A DNA stretch of 20,349 nt from CAYLPU01 sp964385635. Lineage in GTDB: Bacteria; Chloroflexota; Anaerolineae; B4-G1. The translations under genes were made by a program, and so were the position numbers. Shown here in pieces: positions 1 through 7,619 of the stretch (positions are counted from its first letter, which is position 1; each line of letters opens with the position of its first letter). The stretch spans positions 1 through 20,349 of the forward strand of contig CAYLPU010000094.1 of NCBI GenBank assembly GCA_964385635.1, in the 5' to 3' direction. The notes beneath the pieces were generated by a model. The model did not search any database. It was not told where the DNA came from and worked only from the letters and a program-made list of their open reading frames with translations.

Positions 1-769
1 TGACGGTCACGTGGCGGTTTTGGCCGTTTTGCCAGACCGCAAGAAGAAAACCGTCAGGCAGTTTCTAGAGACCATTCCCAAACGCTTACGGCGAACGATG
101 GAAACGGCCTGCACCGACATGTGGGAAGGATACGTCAATGCGGTAGAGGAATTCGCCGCAGCCCATGCCGAAGTTTCGATCGAGGTGGTTGTGGATCGTT
201 ATCACGTGGCCAAGAACTACCGTGAGTGTGTTGATAAGGTGCGCAAGAGAGAATGCCGCCGTCTCAAAAAGGAATTGCCCAAAACAGAGTACGAAGAGGT
301 CAAGGGTGTGATGTGGATTGTCCGCAAGAACAACGAGGATTTGACCTCTGACGAACGGGAAAAACTCAATCGTTTGTTCGAGTACGCGCCCGAGTTGAAA
401 TTGGCTTACACGCTCCGTGAGGAACTCACGTCCATATTTGAGATACAGATGACCAAAGAAGTGGCCAAAAAGCGATTGATCGAGTGGCGAGATAAGGTCC
501 GCCGTAGTGCATTAACCTGTTTCGACAAGTTCTCGACGACGCTCGACAACTGGCTGGACAAAATAGTCAACTACTTTGTCAATCGTCTCAGCAGTGGTTT
601 CGTGGAAGGCTTGAACAACAAGGTCAAAACGATCAAGCGGCGCTGTTACGGAATCCTCCGGGTCACAACTCTATTCCAACGTCTTTACCTTGACCTTGAA
701 GGCTATCGCCGATTTGCCTAATCGGAGTACCCCCATATGTGGCCTTTCCACGCGAAATCCCAAAGAGCC
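1..769 (+). mobile_element. Right part of an ISL3-family insertion sequence, truncated by the window edge
   Basis: The element is inferred from the ISL3-type transposase plus about 48 bases of non-coding DNA after its stop. Read on the minus strand, the segment ending at 769 begins GGCTCTTTGGGATTTCGCG. This resembles the terminal inverted repeat expected for this family, so I place the right end at 769. The left end is outside the window, so neither the inverted-repeat pairing nor the 8-base target duplication (which would be 770-777) can be verified. The higBA promoter starts only four bases beyond the proposed end. Confidence 0.5.
2..721 (+). CDS. ISL3-family transposase, C-terminal part (5' end outside window)
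   Basis: This is the DDE transposase of an ISL3-type insertion sequence, which cuts and pastes its own element. The frame is open to the first base of the window, so the GTG at 11 is not a true start; it reads D-G-H-V-A-V-L-A-V-L-P-D-R before continuing. Family hallmarks are the VLAVLPDRKK-TV segment near the left end, the acidic D-M-W-x-Y segment after CTDMWEGY, the VVVDRYHVAKNY block, and the C-terminal SSGFVEGLNNKVKTIKRR block with the last catalytic acidic residue (the E of FVEG). About 240 codons are present of the roughly 400 usual in the family, so the N-terminal zinc-binding and helix-turn-helix region is missing only because of the window boundary. No stop or frameshift is visible in this part, so the copy could be intact. 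Confidence 0.9.
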   Translation, partial: DGHVAVLAVLPDRKKKTVRQFLETIPKRLRRTMETACTDMWEGYVNAVEEFAAAHAEVSIEVVVDRYHVAKNYRECVDKVRKRECRRLKKELPKTEYEEVKGVMWIVRKNNEDLTSDEREKLNRLFEYAPELKLAYTLREELTSIFEIQMTKEVAKKRLIEWRDKVRRSALTCFDKFSTTLDNWLDKIVNYFVNRLSSGFVEGLNNKVKTIKRRCYGILRVTTLFQRLYLDLEGYRRFA

Positions 770-772
770 AGC

Positions 773-801
773 TTGATTTAGCACGAATTCCGTGCTATCA
801 T
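773..801 (+). promoter_or_regulatory. Sigma70-like promoter of higBA
   Basis: TTGATT at 773-778 and TATCAT at 796-801 are separated by exactly 17 bases, a near-consensus -35/-10 pair. Transcription would begin at about 808, which is also the first base of the chosen GTG start of higB, so the message may be leaderless. The -35 box lies four bases outside the proposed right end of the ISL3 element. Confidence 0.6.
781..795 (+). promoter_or_regulatory. Inverted repeat, likely HigA operator
   Basis: GCACG and CGTGC form perfect 5-base arms around an AATTC centre, filling most of the spacer between the -35 and -10 boxes. HigA-type antitoxins autoregulate by binding palindromes that overlap their promoter, so this is the natural operator candidate. 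The assignment rests on position and symmetry only. Confidence 0.45.
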
Positions 802-807
802 GTCATT

Positions 808-1101
808 GTGATCCAGTCATTCAAAAACACTGGAACTGAAGACATCTTCAATGGCAGAAACACAAAGGCCGCCCGTAAGACTTGCCCTCGACCTTTGTGG
901 AGAGTTGCTACTCGAAAACTCGACCAACTTGATTCCGTAAACTCACTGGACGAACTTGGTGTACCTCCTGGCAACCGCCTAGAAGCCCTTGCGGGTGATC
1001 GTAAAGGCCAACACGGCATCCGAATCAACGACCAATATCGCATCTGTTTTGTTTGGACTGACACTGGACCAGACGCCGTCGAAATCGTGGACTATCACTG
1101 A
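808..1101 (+). CDS. higB: HigB toxin (RelE/ParE superfamily mRNA interferase)
   Basis: This 97-residue protein belongs to the HigB branch of the RelE/ParE toxins, which cut mRNA on the ribosome. Family signatures are the opening IQSFKNTGTEDIF, the central LDQLDSVNSLDEL-x-x-PPGNRLEAL-x-GDRKGQH segment, INDQYRICFVW, and the nearly invariant ending VEIVDYH. The GTG at 808 was chosen because it gives the usual family N-terminus. The open frame runs back to 739, but that extension would lie inside the IS end and across the promoter. No Shine-Dalgarno precedes the GTG, and the -10 box ends only six bases upstream, so a leaderless message is likely. higA follows after 30 bases in toxin-first order, as is usual for higBA. 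The toxin looks full length. Confidence 0.88.
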   Translation: MIQSFKNTGTEDIFNGRNTKAARKTCPRPLWRVATRKLDQLDSVNSLDELGVPPGNRLEALAGDRKGQHGIRINDQYRICFVWTDTGPDAVEIVDYH

Positions 1102-1131
1102 GACCACATATCACTTACCAGGAAAAGAGAG

Positions 1132-1452
1132 ATGATGCGTATTCCTACTCATCGAGCCCCCACCCATCCAGGCGAAATGCTATTAGAAGAATTTCTCGTT
1201 CCTATGGGCCTCACCCAACGAGAGCTGGCAAATGCGATCCACGTACCCTATCAAAGAATCAATGAACTGATAAACGGGCGCAGGGGTATGACCCCAAGTA
1301 CAGCTCTGCGGCTGGCAAAATTCTTTGGAGTTTCAGCAGATTTCTGGATGAAGTTGCAACTGCGTTGGGATTTGTATTACGCTAAACGAAAGGAAGCCAA
1401 ACAGTTGGAACTAATCCAACCTCACGCAATTGCTGCTGGCTCTGCAGGATGA
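1132..1452 (+). CDS. higA: HigA antitoxin (XRE helix-turn-helix)
   Basis: This is the antitoxin of the pair: it binds HigB and represses the operon. The protein is about 106 residues. It starts with the HigA signature HPGEMLLEEFLVPMGLTQ, followed by an XRE-type helix-turn-helix (GLTQRELANAIHVPYQRINELINGRRG in two parts, with the recognition helix around PYQRINELI) and the typical TALRLAKFFGVSADFWMKLQ. There are two adjacent ATGs (1132 and 1135) behind an AAAAGAGAG ribosome-binding stretch, and either could be used. It shares the family pattern with the orphan HigA at 16228-16539 but differs at many positions, so the two are not recent copies. A weak stem-loop begins at the stop codon. Confidence 0.92.
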   Translation: MMRIPTHRAPTHPGEMLLEEFLVPMGLTQRELANAIHVPYQRINELINGRRGMTPSTALRLAKFFGVSADFWMKLQLRWDLYYAKRKEAKQLELIQPHAIAAGSAG

Positions 1453-1506
1453 GAGAGCAATCACCATCGCTACCACGTACATAAGATAGCGGAAAGGGTG
1501 CTCTTT
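1452..1506 (+). terminator. Possible stem-loop terminator after higA
   Basis: AGAGAGCA at 1452-1459 can pair with TGCTCTTT at 1499-1506 (one G-T pair), and CGCTA at 1468-1472 pairs perfectly with TAGCG at 1487-1491. The T run that follows is weak (TTTCTTGTT), so this is only a candidate terminator. Confidence 0.3.
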
Positions 1507-1582
1507 CTTGTTGGTTGGTTTCCTGTTTCTCGCATGCTGGTGGAGACCGAGGGTGGATGTGTAGAGAAAAGGGGGATGTGTA

Positions 1583-2473
1583 GTGAAAGAATTCACCGCC
1601 GCCTGCGTGCAGATTGCCGTCACACCCAACGACGTGCAGGCCAACGTGGACAAGGGAGTCGCCTGGCTAGAGAAGGCCGTCCGCGAATATGAGGCCGAAC
1701 TGGTCGTCTTCCCGGAGACGGTGACCACTACCTTCGTGACTGGCCTGGACGTGGAAGCGCTGTGGGACCTGGTGGATGAGGTCCCCGGCCGCATCACCCG
1801 CGACGTGCAGGCGGCCGCCAAATCGCTGGGCGTCCACGTCGTCTGGCCGTCGTACCGGCGCGGGCCGGAGCGTGGAGTGATCTACAACTCGGCGATACTG
1901 ATCGGGCCGGACGGGGAGATCATCGGCATCTACGACAAGACGCACCCCTTCCCGCTGGAACGGCGCGACTGCGGCGGCTGGGTGACGGTCGGCAACCGCG
2001 CCGACGTGTTTGAGACGGCCCTGGGCAGCATCGGCATGATCTTGTGCTACGACGGCGACTTTCCGGAACTCTCGCGGTTGCTGGCGGTAAAGGGCGCCGA
2101 GGTCATCGTTCGCCCATCGGCCCTGTTGCGCAGTTTTGACATCTGGTATATAACTAATGCTGCCCGCGCGTACGATAACCACGTCTACGTAGTCGCCACC
2201 AATTCGGTGGGGCCAGACGCTGGCGGCAGTTACTACTTTGGCCACAGCATGATCGTCAACCCCATCGCCTGGCGCTTGGCCCAGGCCCGGGGTGGCGAGG
2301 AGATCATCGCCGCCAAACTGGATCCCGACCCACTGCGCTACGTGACGTGGGGCAGCAAGAGCCTGCAGATCTTCGACCACCTGGAGGACCGCAACCTGGC
2401 GCTTTACGAGGGAAGCCTTAAGGAAGCACGTTCCCGGTTTGAGCCTGGAAAGCGCATCCCGCGGACGGATTAG
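1583..2473 (+). CDS. Carbon-nitrogen hydrolase (nitrilase superfamily amidase)
   Basis: This cytosolic enzyme hydrolyses a C-N bond in an amide, carbamoyl or nitrile substrate. All three catalytic residues of the superfamily are visible in 296 residues: Glu45 in VVFPE, Lys119 in YDKTHPFP and Cys155 in ILCYDGDFPE. The length is usual. Members of this superfamily include beta-ureidopropionase and N-carbamoyl amino acid hydrolases; I cannot assign the substrate. The GTG start is preceded by an AAAAGGGGG Shine-Dalgarno about seven bases upstream, which lies between two copies of GGATGTGTAG (1555-1564 and 1574-1583). The GC-rich composition (hand count 67% for 1981-2040) matches the catabolic genes from 9339 on rather than the island in between. 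It may be the displaced first gene of that cluster. Confidence 0.85.
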   Translation: MKEFTAACVQIAVTPNDVQANVDKGVAWLEKAVREYEAELVVFPETVTTTFVTGLDVEALWDLVDEVPGRITRDVQAAAKSLGVHVVWPSYRRGPERGVIYNSAILIGPDGEIIGIYDKTHPFPLERRDCGGWVTVGNRADVFETALGSIGMILCYDGDFPELSRLLAVKGAEVIVRPSALLRSFDIWYITNAARAYDNHVYVVATNSVGPDAGGSYYFGHSMIVNPIAWRLAQARGGEEIIAAKLDPDPLRYVTWGSKSLQIFDHLEDRNLALYEGSLKEARSRFEPGKRIPRTD

Positions 2474-2557
2474 AGATTAGAGGACGGTGATCCTGCTGAA
2501 GGTATACCGGAGGAGCTAACAAGCTGCTGATGCCGATCTGCTAAAAGGAAACTGGTA

Positions 2558-4612
2558 ATGGCTGAAAGAGTTGAATCTCCGGCGAATCATGTCATTCGAG
2601 AGGCCCGACAGTTGGCCTTTGACGAACTATACCGCGCTCCTCAAACAGAATTCAGCCTCGTGATGGATGATTCCTTTCCTGAGAAGTTTGTTGATAAACT
2701 TTCCCGACTCGAGGTGTACAATAAACATCTCTTCCGCCCCAATACCTATCTGCATAAATGGTGGGCGCGACGCTGCGGCTCTACTTTTCGCGCTATACTC
2801 AAGCAATTCGTGCCCAACGTTAACCGTCGTGATTACTATGCGCCTGGTGGGTTAGAGGGCAAAATTGTGCTCGATCCAATGATGGGTGGTGGCACAACCC
2901 TTCACGAAGCAATCCGGCTAGGTGCGAATGTTATCGGGGCAGACATAGATCCGATCCCAGTTGTACAGGCTCGTGCTACCCTCACTCAAGCAGCTTTGGG
3001 AGATTTACGGGCCGCTTTCAATCAGTTTTTCGCCGAGCTACATCGCAATTTGGGGCATTATTTCCAAACTGAATGTCCAGCCTGCAAGCAGACTCTGGAC
3101 TCTCAGTATGCTCTCCACGGCCTGCGCAAATCCTGCGCCTGTGGAGAGGTAGTACAGATTGACCAATACGATCTGCGCCACGAGGCTGACCGTAAGATCC
3201 GCATTTGGCCGGAGAGTTGGGAGATCACTGACAGCCAAAGCGGTCCCAATGGTTCAGCAAAGGCCACGCGCTTGATCACCAAAACCGAGAAGACATGTCC
3301 AGTCTGTGGGCTGAAATATCAGGAATTGCTCGATGTGCCGTATTATGCTCGCTACGTGCCGATTGCGATTGTGGCAACTTGTCCTGAGCATGGTCTGTTT
3401 TTTCGCTCGCCTGGCGAGTCCGATTTGGCGCGAATTGACCAAGCCGAAATGCTGCGGGACGGGCTAGACTTTGGAGCGCTAGAAGATTTCACGGTGCAAG
3501 ATGGCCCTAAATCCGCTGATTTGCTAAGGCGCAACATCAACTCGTATCTTGATGTTTTCTCATCTCGTCAATTGCTTTGCCTTCACCAAGCCATTCGGCA
3601 ATTGCGTGATTATGATGGGGTGATAAAACTCAACCTGGGTTTGCTTGTATCCACATCGCTTGAATTCAACTCCATGCTTTGCGGTTACAAGGGTTGGTAC
3701 AAACGCCGGCCAGGTGCTATTCGGCATGTTTTCTCCCTCCACGCTTATTCTTTCCCCTACACCGCTTTGGAGAACAATCCCATCAATCGCCAAAAGTCTT
3801 CTGGGAATCTGCAACTGCTTTTTCGTGATCGCATCGAACGTGGACGCAAATGGGCTGTATCGCCGGTGGAACGAAAGATCGGGCCAGATGGCAAAAGCCA
3901 GTTGATCAAGATACCAGGAGAAGTAGATGGAGGCATTGAGGCTCTTGGCCAAACTGAGCTGGCCAACGGGCGCCAAACCTTCTGGCTCATTCACGGCGAC
4001 TCGCGCGACCTGCCGATTGACGATCATTCGGTAGATTTGATCGTGACCGATCCTCCATACTACGACAGCGTACAATACAGTAACCTGGCCGCTTTTTTCC
4101 GGGTGTGGCTGGCACGCTTGCTTCCCGACGAAGTCAATTGGACCTACAACGAAGCCCACAGCGCTGTTGCGACCAGAACAACTGACGGCAGCAATAGCTT
4201 CATGACGGTGCTGGCAGGCATTTTCGCTGAATGTGGGCGCGTACTCAAACGTGGTATGGGACGAATGGTATTTACGTTCCATCACTGGGATCCTAACGCC
4301 TGGGCAGAACTCACCATTGCCCTCAAAAGCGCTGGCTTCAGACTGATGAACGTCTACGCCGTGTTTTCGGAACATCCTATCTCAATACACATCAAAAATC
4401 TAAACTCGATCAAGCACGATAGCATTCTAGTTTTTGCTCTTGATGGAAGTGGGCCGACCGGTTCCTGGTCACCGTTAGAAGCCATTGACCCCAGTGACAG
4501 TGAAGCCTTTTGCCGCCAATGTGGCATGACCGTAGGCTGGCTGTTGGAGAGCGGACATTCAGCGCTGGAAATTCGCACCATTTGGAAGGAGCTTATGGGA
4601 GGAAAAAGCTAG
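2558..4612 (+). CDS. DNA methyltransferase (DUF1156-like N6-adenine/N4-cytosine type) with Cys clusters
   Basis: This 684-residue protein probably protects host DNA at the site cut by the adjacent endonuclease. The catalytic DPPYYDSVQYSNL (Asp498-Pro-Pro-Tyr501) is the motif IV of exocyclic-amine methyltransferases. DPMMGGGTTLHEAIRLGANVIGADIDP (from residue 106, in two parts) is the S-adenosylmethionine-binding motif I. Motif I precedes motif IV by almost 400 residues. HKWWARR at 66-72 matches the WWARR motif of DUF1156-type methylases. The long insert contains Cys pairs (C173/C176, C193/C195, C247/C250, C275) that look like zinc ribbons. An AAGGA site precedes the ATG. The next gene starts at the base after the stop codon, so the two are surely co-transcribed. 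The target base is unknown. Confidence 0.85.
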   Translation: MAERVESPANHVIREARQLAFDELYRAPQTEFSLVMDDSFPEKFVDKLSRLEVYNKHLFRPNTYLHKWWARRCGSTFRAILKQFVPNVNRRDYYAPGGLEGKIVLDPMMGGGTTLHEAIRLGANVIGADIDPIPVVQARATLTQAALGDLRAAFNQFFAELHRNLGHYFQTECPACKQTLDSQYALHGLRKSCACGEVVQIDQYDLRHEADRKIRIWPESWEITDSQSGPNGSAKATRLITKTEKTCPVCGLKYQELLDVPYYARYVPIAIVATCPEHGLFFRSPGESDLARIDQAEMLRDGLDFGALEDFTVQDGPKSADLLRRNINSYLDVFSSRQLLCLHQAIRQLRDYDGVIKLNLGLLVSTSLEFNSMLCGYKGWYKRRPGAIRHVFSLHAYSFPYTALENNPINRQKSSGNLQLLFRDRIERGRKWAVSPVERKIGPDGKSQLIKIPGEVDGGIEALGQTELANGRQTFWLIHGDSRDLPIDDHSVDLIVTDPPYYDSVQYSNLAAFFRVWLARLLPDEVNWTYNEAHSAVATRTTDGSNSFMTVLAGIFAECGRVLKRGMGRMVFTFHHWDPNAWAELTIALKSAGFRLMNVYAVFSEHPISIHIKNLNSIKHDSILVFALDGSGPTGSWSPLEAIDPSDSEAFCRQCGMTVGWLLESGHSALEIRTIWKELMGGKS

Positions 4613-5500
4613 ATGACGAGAAGCACAGGCAACCGTCCAGCAGAGATTTTTGGATACCCAATTGGGAACCGTTCAGCGGAGGCTGAGGGCATCCGTGAGA
4701 GACACTGGTGCCCGTTCGTGAATCGCCCTTGCAACAAGAAAAGTCGGCTGATTGATTATCCTTTTGGTGTCTGTTCTGCGGAGCATAATGGCGAAATTCA
4801 TACGATTTGTCCGCGTCGTTTTGAAGAACAGGGCTCAATCGAAGGAGTATCCAGGGTCCTGGAGGACGTCGCTTTGCACTACTTTGGTGATTTCAACAAC
4901 ACCATCGCGTTCCCTGAAGTCAGGCTGCCAAACGTGGGTAACATAGATTACGTTCTCGTTCGGCATAAACCGATGAAACCCGAAGTAGAGGATTTTGTAT
5001 CCGTCGAGTTTCAGTCTGATTCAACGACCAGCACAGGGGGATTGATCCAAGGAATACTCGATTTCTTTCAGGGTCGCGATCTGCAAGAACAAACTTACAA
5101 ATTCGGCATGAACACCTACGATTCCATCAAACGCGCCATAACCCAGTTGATGAACAAAGGCATCGTGTACGAAACCTGGGACACAAAATGCTATTGGGTG
5201 GTTCAAGAGTATATTTATGCCAACCTGGTCAATCGGTATGGCTTCAAGACGGATGGGTTTTCATCTGGACACGCTTCACGGTTTGCTCTGTACAACTTTG
5301 TTCGCAAAGACAACCGCCTGGCCCTAATCCCAAGTCGCTTCATTTCAACCACCATAGACGAGGTGTACCAGGCAATGCGGAACAACCCTGGCCTACCCAA
5401 CAAGGACGAATTCGTGCGAAGACTGAACACCAAGTTGCAGGCCAGACTCAGTGTACAGTTTAGTCAGACAGAAAAGCGGGGGAGCAAAGGATTGCGATGA
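4613..5500 (+). CDS. NotI-type restriction endonuclease
   Basis: This 295-residue protein resembles the NotI family of type II restriction enzymes, whose founding member cuts an 8-base GC-rich site. The N-terminal part contains four cysteines in the family arrangement, C33 in HWCPF, C40 in RPCNKK, C54 in PFGVCS and C66 in ICPRRF. In NotI the equivalent cysteines hold an iron ion. The nuclease core shows Asp112 (NIDYVLV) and Glu132-Phe-Gln134 (VSVEFQSD), matching the D...ExQ active site of NotI rather than the common ExK. The ATG follows the methyltransferase stop without a gap, as expected for translational coupling of a restriction-modification pair. The specificity cannot be read from sequence; the ATGA at the stop opens a frame leading to the hsdS relic. 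Confidence 0.82.
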   Translation: MTRSTGNRPAEIFGYPIGNRSAEAEGIRERHWCPFVNRPCNKKSRLIDYPFGVCSAEHNGEIHTICPRRFEEQGSIEGVSRVLEDVALHYFGDFNNTIAFPEVRLPNVGNIDYVLVRHKPMKPEVEDFVSVEFQSDSTTSTGGLIQGILDFFQGRDLQEQTYKFGMNTYDSIKRAITQLMNKGIVYETWDTKCYWVVQEYIYANLVNRYGFKTDGFSSGHASRFALYNFVRKDNRLALIPSRFISTTIDEVYQAMRNNPGLPNKDEFVRRLNTKLQARLSVQFSQTEKRGSKGLR

Positions 5501-5574
5501 GCGGCGCGGGATGGCCGCACAGCCAGATCCGCGAGGAGCTGTATCTGACGGATGGAGTCTCCTCAATGTACTGA

Positions 5575-5685
5575 GAGCAAAAGCGCATCGTCGCCAAGGT
5601 CGAGGCGCTGCTGGCGCTGTGCGATGCGCTGGCGGCGGAGGAGGTCCGCGAACGGCTGCTCCAGGCGGTGCTGAACGGAGGGTAG
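5575..5685 (+). pseudogene. C-terminal relic of a type I restriction specificity subunit (hsdS)
   Basis: Thirty-six codons read EQKRIVAKVEALLALCDAL followed by AAEEVRERLLQAVLNGG and a TAG. This is the typical final helix of HsdS proteins, which recognise DNA for type I restriction enzymes. The preceding codon is TGA (5572-5574), and before it the same frame back to an ATG at 5497 gives 25 codons that do not look like HsdS. The piece is therefore a scar, not a gene. It indicates that a type I system once occupied this defence island. The ATPase gene begins 56 bases further on. Confidence 0.75.
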
Positions 5686-5741
5686 ATGGTGTCCGATTAG
5701 CCATCACACTTGTGGAAGATACCCAAGAGAGGAGGTCAAAC

Positions 5742-7028
5742 ATGCGCAGGAAAACGGCTTGGCTAAGGAAAGCCGCTAGAGTTTTCGATACGAGGCCTCG
5801 CAATGCTAGTGATCCCAAGAACATGGTCTGGCTTGAGCGTGACAAAGAGGAAAGACAGGTACTTGATGCAATCTCAGTGCCTGGGGTTCATGTTTGTATT
5901 GATGGGCCTACCGGAACGGGAAAAACTTCCCTAGCTTTGACAGGACTAGGTCGCTTGCAGGCCCCCTACGTCGCGGTCCAGATTACCAAGAAAATGACTT
6001 GGACTGAGTTCTGTAAGAACTTGGTCAGACGACCTTCTTACGAAATTGAGTCCTCAATATCCACCGACTTTACAGTAGGTATTGAGTCAGGACTGCCTAC
6101 GGGCAAGTTTCAGGTAACATTAGGGCGAAAAAAGCGCAAGGATGAATCTCTGGAAGAGATCGCCAAGGGGTGGACCGAGCATGACATCTGTGGGGAAATG
6201 GTAAGCAAGGATGTTGTCCTGCTTATTGATGATTTCGAAAGAGCGAGTGACGAAATCGTCCTTCGAGTTTCGGACATGGCAAAGCTTCTCACCCAAACCT
6301 ATGTCAGCCCTCGCAGTAAGTTGGTGATAGTCGGGACAGATGACATCTACAGAAGATTGTATGAGGCAAACCAAGCTCTTGAAGGCCGGTTGACCGAATT
6401 AAGTCTTGGAGCTTTTCCTGAAGTGAATTCTTCATGGACATATTTGCTTCGTGGTTTCGAGGCTTTGAAACTAAGACACCCTGCCGATTCCAAGTTTGAG
6501 TCAGAACGGGAAAAGCTGCACGATTGCATACGTGCAATGTACGAAGCAGCTGATGGCTTGCCAAAAAGCCTAACGGAATTGGGATGGGAAATCACGAAAG
6601 CCGCCTTCGATAGAAAAGCGGTATCTGCGCATGATGTAATCTCAACTTCAATGCGTATACTCACATCAAAGGCTCGTAGGTTCAGGCGGCGATTTCCAGA
6701 GCTCATGAGGAAGCTTCAGCGAAGCAGAAAGTTAAGGACAGTAGTTCGGCACCTTCTCGAGGCTGGAGTCGGGCAAATTCACACCTGGGATGATGTGATC
6801 ATAGCCTTGGGAGAAACCCTTTCCGAGGATAAGATTGAAGAAGCTATCCAGGCATTGGTGGACACTGAAATCCTCACCCAAACTGGTCATAACAATGACA
6901 TTCTGTTTTTCAAGGACTTATCCTTTGCTCACACCTTGTCTGTTGTTTCCCAAAACCCACAGAAGTTCCGTTTGAATCCACGTGAGTTCACGTCGCTTGC
7001 ACAGCTAGAACTTCCATTTGGGACATAA
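5742..7028 (+). CDS. AAA+ ATPase, first gene of a putative defence operon
   Basis: This 428-residue protein is a P-loop ATPase. The Walker A motif is GPTGTGKTS (residues 55-63) and the Walker B is VVLLIDDFE (158-166). A sensor-1-like LVIVGTDD lies at 194-201 and an arginine-containing GRLTEL at 215-220, in the order seen in ORC/TniB-like and archaeal-type AAA+ ATPases. The C-terminal third, from about 318, is helical and basic and contains a segment (about 350-395) that could be a winged helix. The frame is open back to 5451, but that extension would overlap the endonuclease end and the hsdS relic. The ATG at 5742 follows a strong GAGAGGAGG ribosome-binding site and is preferred. I do not recognise an exact family. 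Three small paralogues and a nuclease follow on the same strand. Confidence 0.82.
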   Translation: MRRKTAWLRKAARVFDTRPRNASDPKNMVWLERDKEERQVLDAISVPGVHVCIDGPTGTGKTSLALTGLGRLQAPYVAVQITKKMTWTEFCKNLVRRPSYEIESSISTDFTVGIESGLPTGKFQVTLGRKKRKDESLEEIAKGWTEHDICGEMVSKDVVLLIDDFERASDEIVLRVSDMAKLLTQTYVSPRSKLVIVGTDDIYRRLYEANQALEGRLTELSLGAFPEVNSSWTYLLRGFEALKLRHPADSKFESEREKLHDCIRAMYEAADGLPKSLTELGWEITKAAFDRKAVSAHDVISTSMRILTSKARRFRRRFPELMRKLQRSRKLRTVVRHLLEAGVGQIHTWDDVIIALGETLSEDKIEEAIQALVDTEILTQTGHNNDILFFKDLSFAHTLSVVSQNPQKFRLNPREFTSLAQLELPFGT

Positions 7029-7069
7029 TATTCAGCCACTGCGTTTCCAGTATACAGTATGCCACCTAG

Positions 7070-7204
7070 CAGCTCGCCGAAGCCGACCGCCTAATCGAGA
7101 CTCAACTTGTTGCCGGTCTTGGCAGCGTGGAGTACTACGGCACTCCCACGGTCAAGAAGAACATCTCAGGCCTTGGGAGTGTAACCAGCCTGGGCAATCC
7201 CTGA
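7070..7204 (+). pseudogene. C-terminal relic of a DUF2807 (GIN-domain) protein
   Basis: The frame from 7070 to the TGA at 7202-7204 contains AGLGSVEYYGTPTVKK followed by ISGLGSV, the repeated G-x-G-S-V strand pattern that ends DUF2807 head-GIN proteins of the cell envelope. A TAG (7067-7069) directly precedes it and there is no start, so this is a scar. It fills most of the gap between the ATPase and the first winged-helix gene. That suggests an insertion or deletion happened inside, or during assembly of, the operon. Confidence 0.6.
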
Positions 7205-7246
7205 GGACGCCATCTGTCAACCCAGAATATAAAGGGGAGGTATGAA

Positions 7247-7600
7247 ATGAGCACAAATAACGATGAGCTTTTGCAAATCCTGAGGGAAATTCATGACATC
7301 CTATCGCGGATCTACACCTGCTTCGAAGACCAATACTTGGAAATCCAGAAGCAGAAGGTAGGAGAAAAGCTCGAAACCCTTGAAAACATGCTTACTCCCG
7401 TTCGTAGGAGAATCTACCCCTTGCTCTTTGATACTCGTCGGCTGTCTCAAACGGAAATCGCGGACAAGGCGAACACTACTCAGCCGACTGTAAGCAGGTT
7501 CATAAGCGTGCTACTAGCTGAAGACCTGATTAGGCAATCTGAGAGTGAGGATGGGATTGTCGTATACCGCGACAAATACGATCTGGCCAAATTGATCTAG
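7247..7600 (+). CDS. Small coiled-coil/winged-helix protein, paralogue 1
   Basis: This 117-residue protein has an N-terminal amphipathic helix (about 5-30: ELLQILREIHDILSRIY) likely to form a coiled coil. It is followed by a winged helix-turn-helix (LSQTEIADKANTTQPTVSRF at 66-85, then a wing with GIVVYRDKY). The form is that of ArsR/MarR-like DNA-binding domains. It shares layout and the Q-P-(T/S)-V-S-R recognition-helix motif with the third protein of the series. The GGGGAGG ribosome-binding site at 7232-7238 supports the ATG. It probably serves as a DNA-binding or regulatory subunit alongside the ATPase; no exact family is recognised. Confidence 0.78.
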   Translation: MSTNNDELLQILREIHDILSRIYTCFEDQYLEIQKQKVGEKLETLENMLTPVRRRIYPLLFDTRRLSQTEIADKANTTQPTVSRFISVLLAEDLIRQSESEDGIVVYRDKYDLAKLI

Positions 7601-7619
7601 AGATAGCAAGGAGACAACG

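Noticed and set aside
1498..1692. 64-codon frame before and across the amidase start
   Set aside because: It overlaps the amidase in another frame and has no domain or good ribosome-binding site; the gap is better read as leader sequence.
5451..5741. N-terminal extension of the ATPase frame
   Set aside because: It overlaps the endonuclease end and the hsdS relic in another frame, and the ATG at 5742 has a strong ribosome-binding site.
7018..7245. 75-codon open frame between the ATPase and the first winged-helix gene
   Set aside because: Its sequence looks random and it overlaps the ATPase stop; the recognisable DUF2807 piece is in a different frame.
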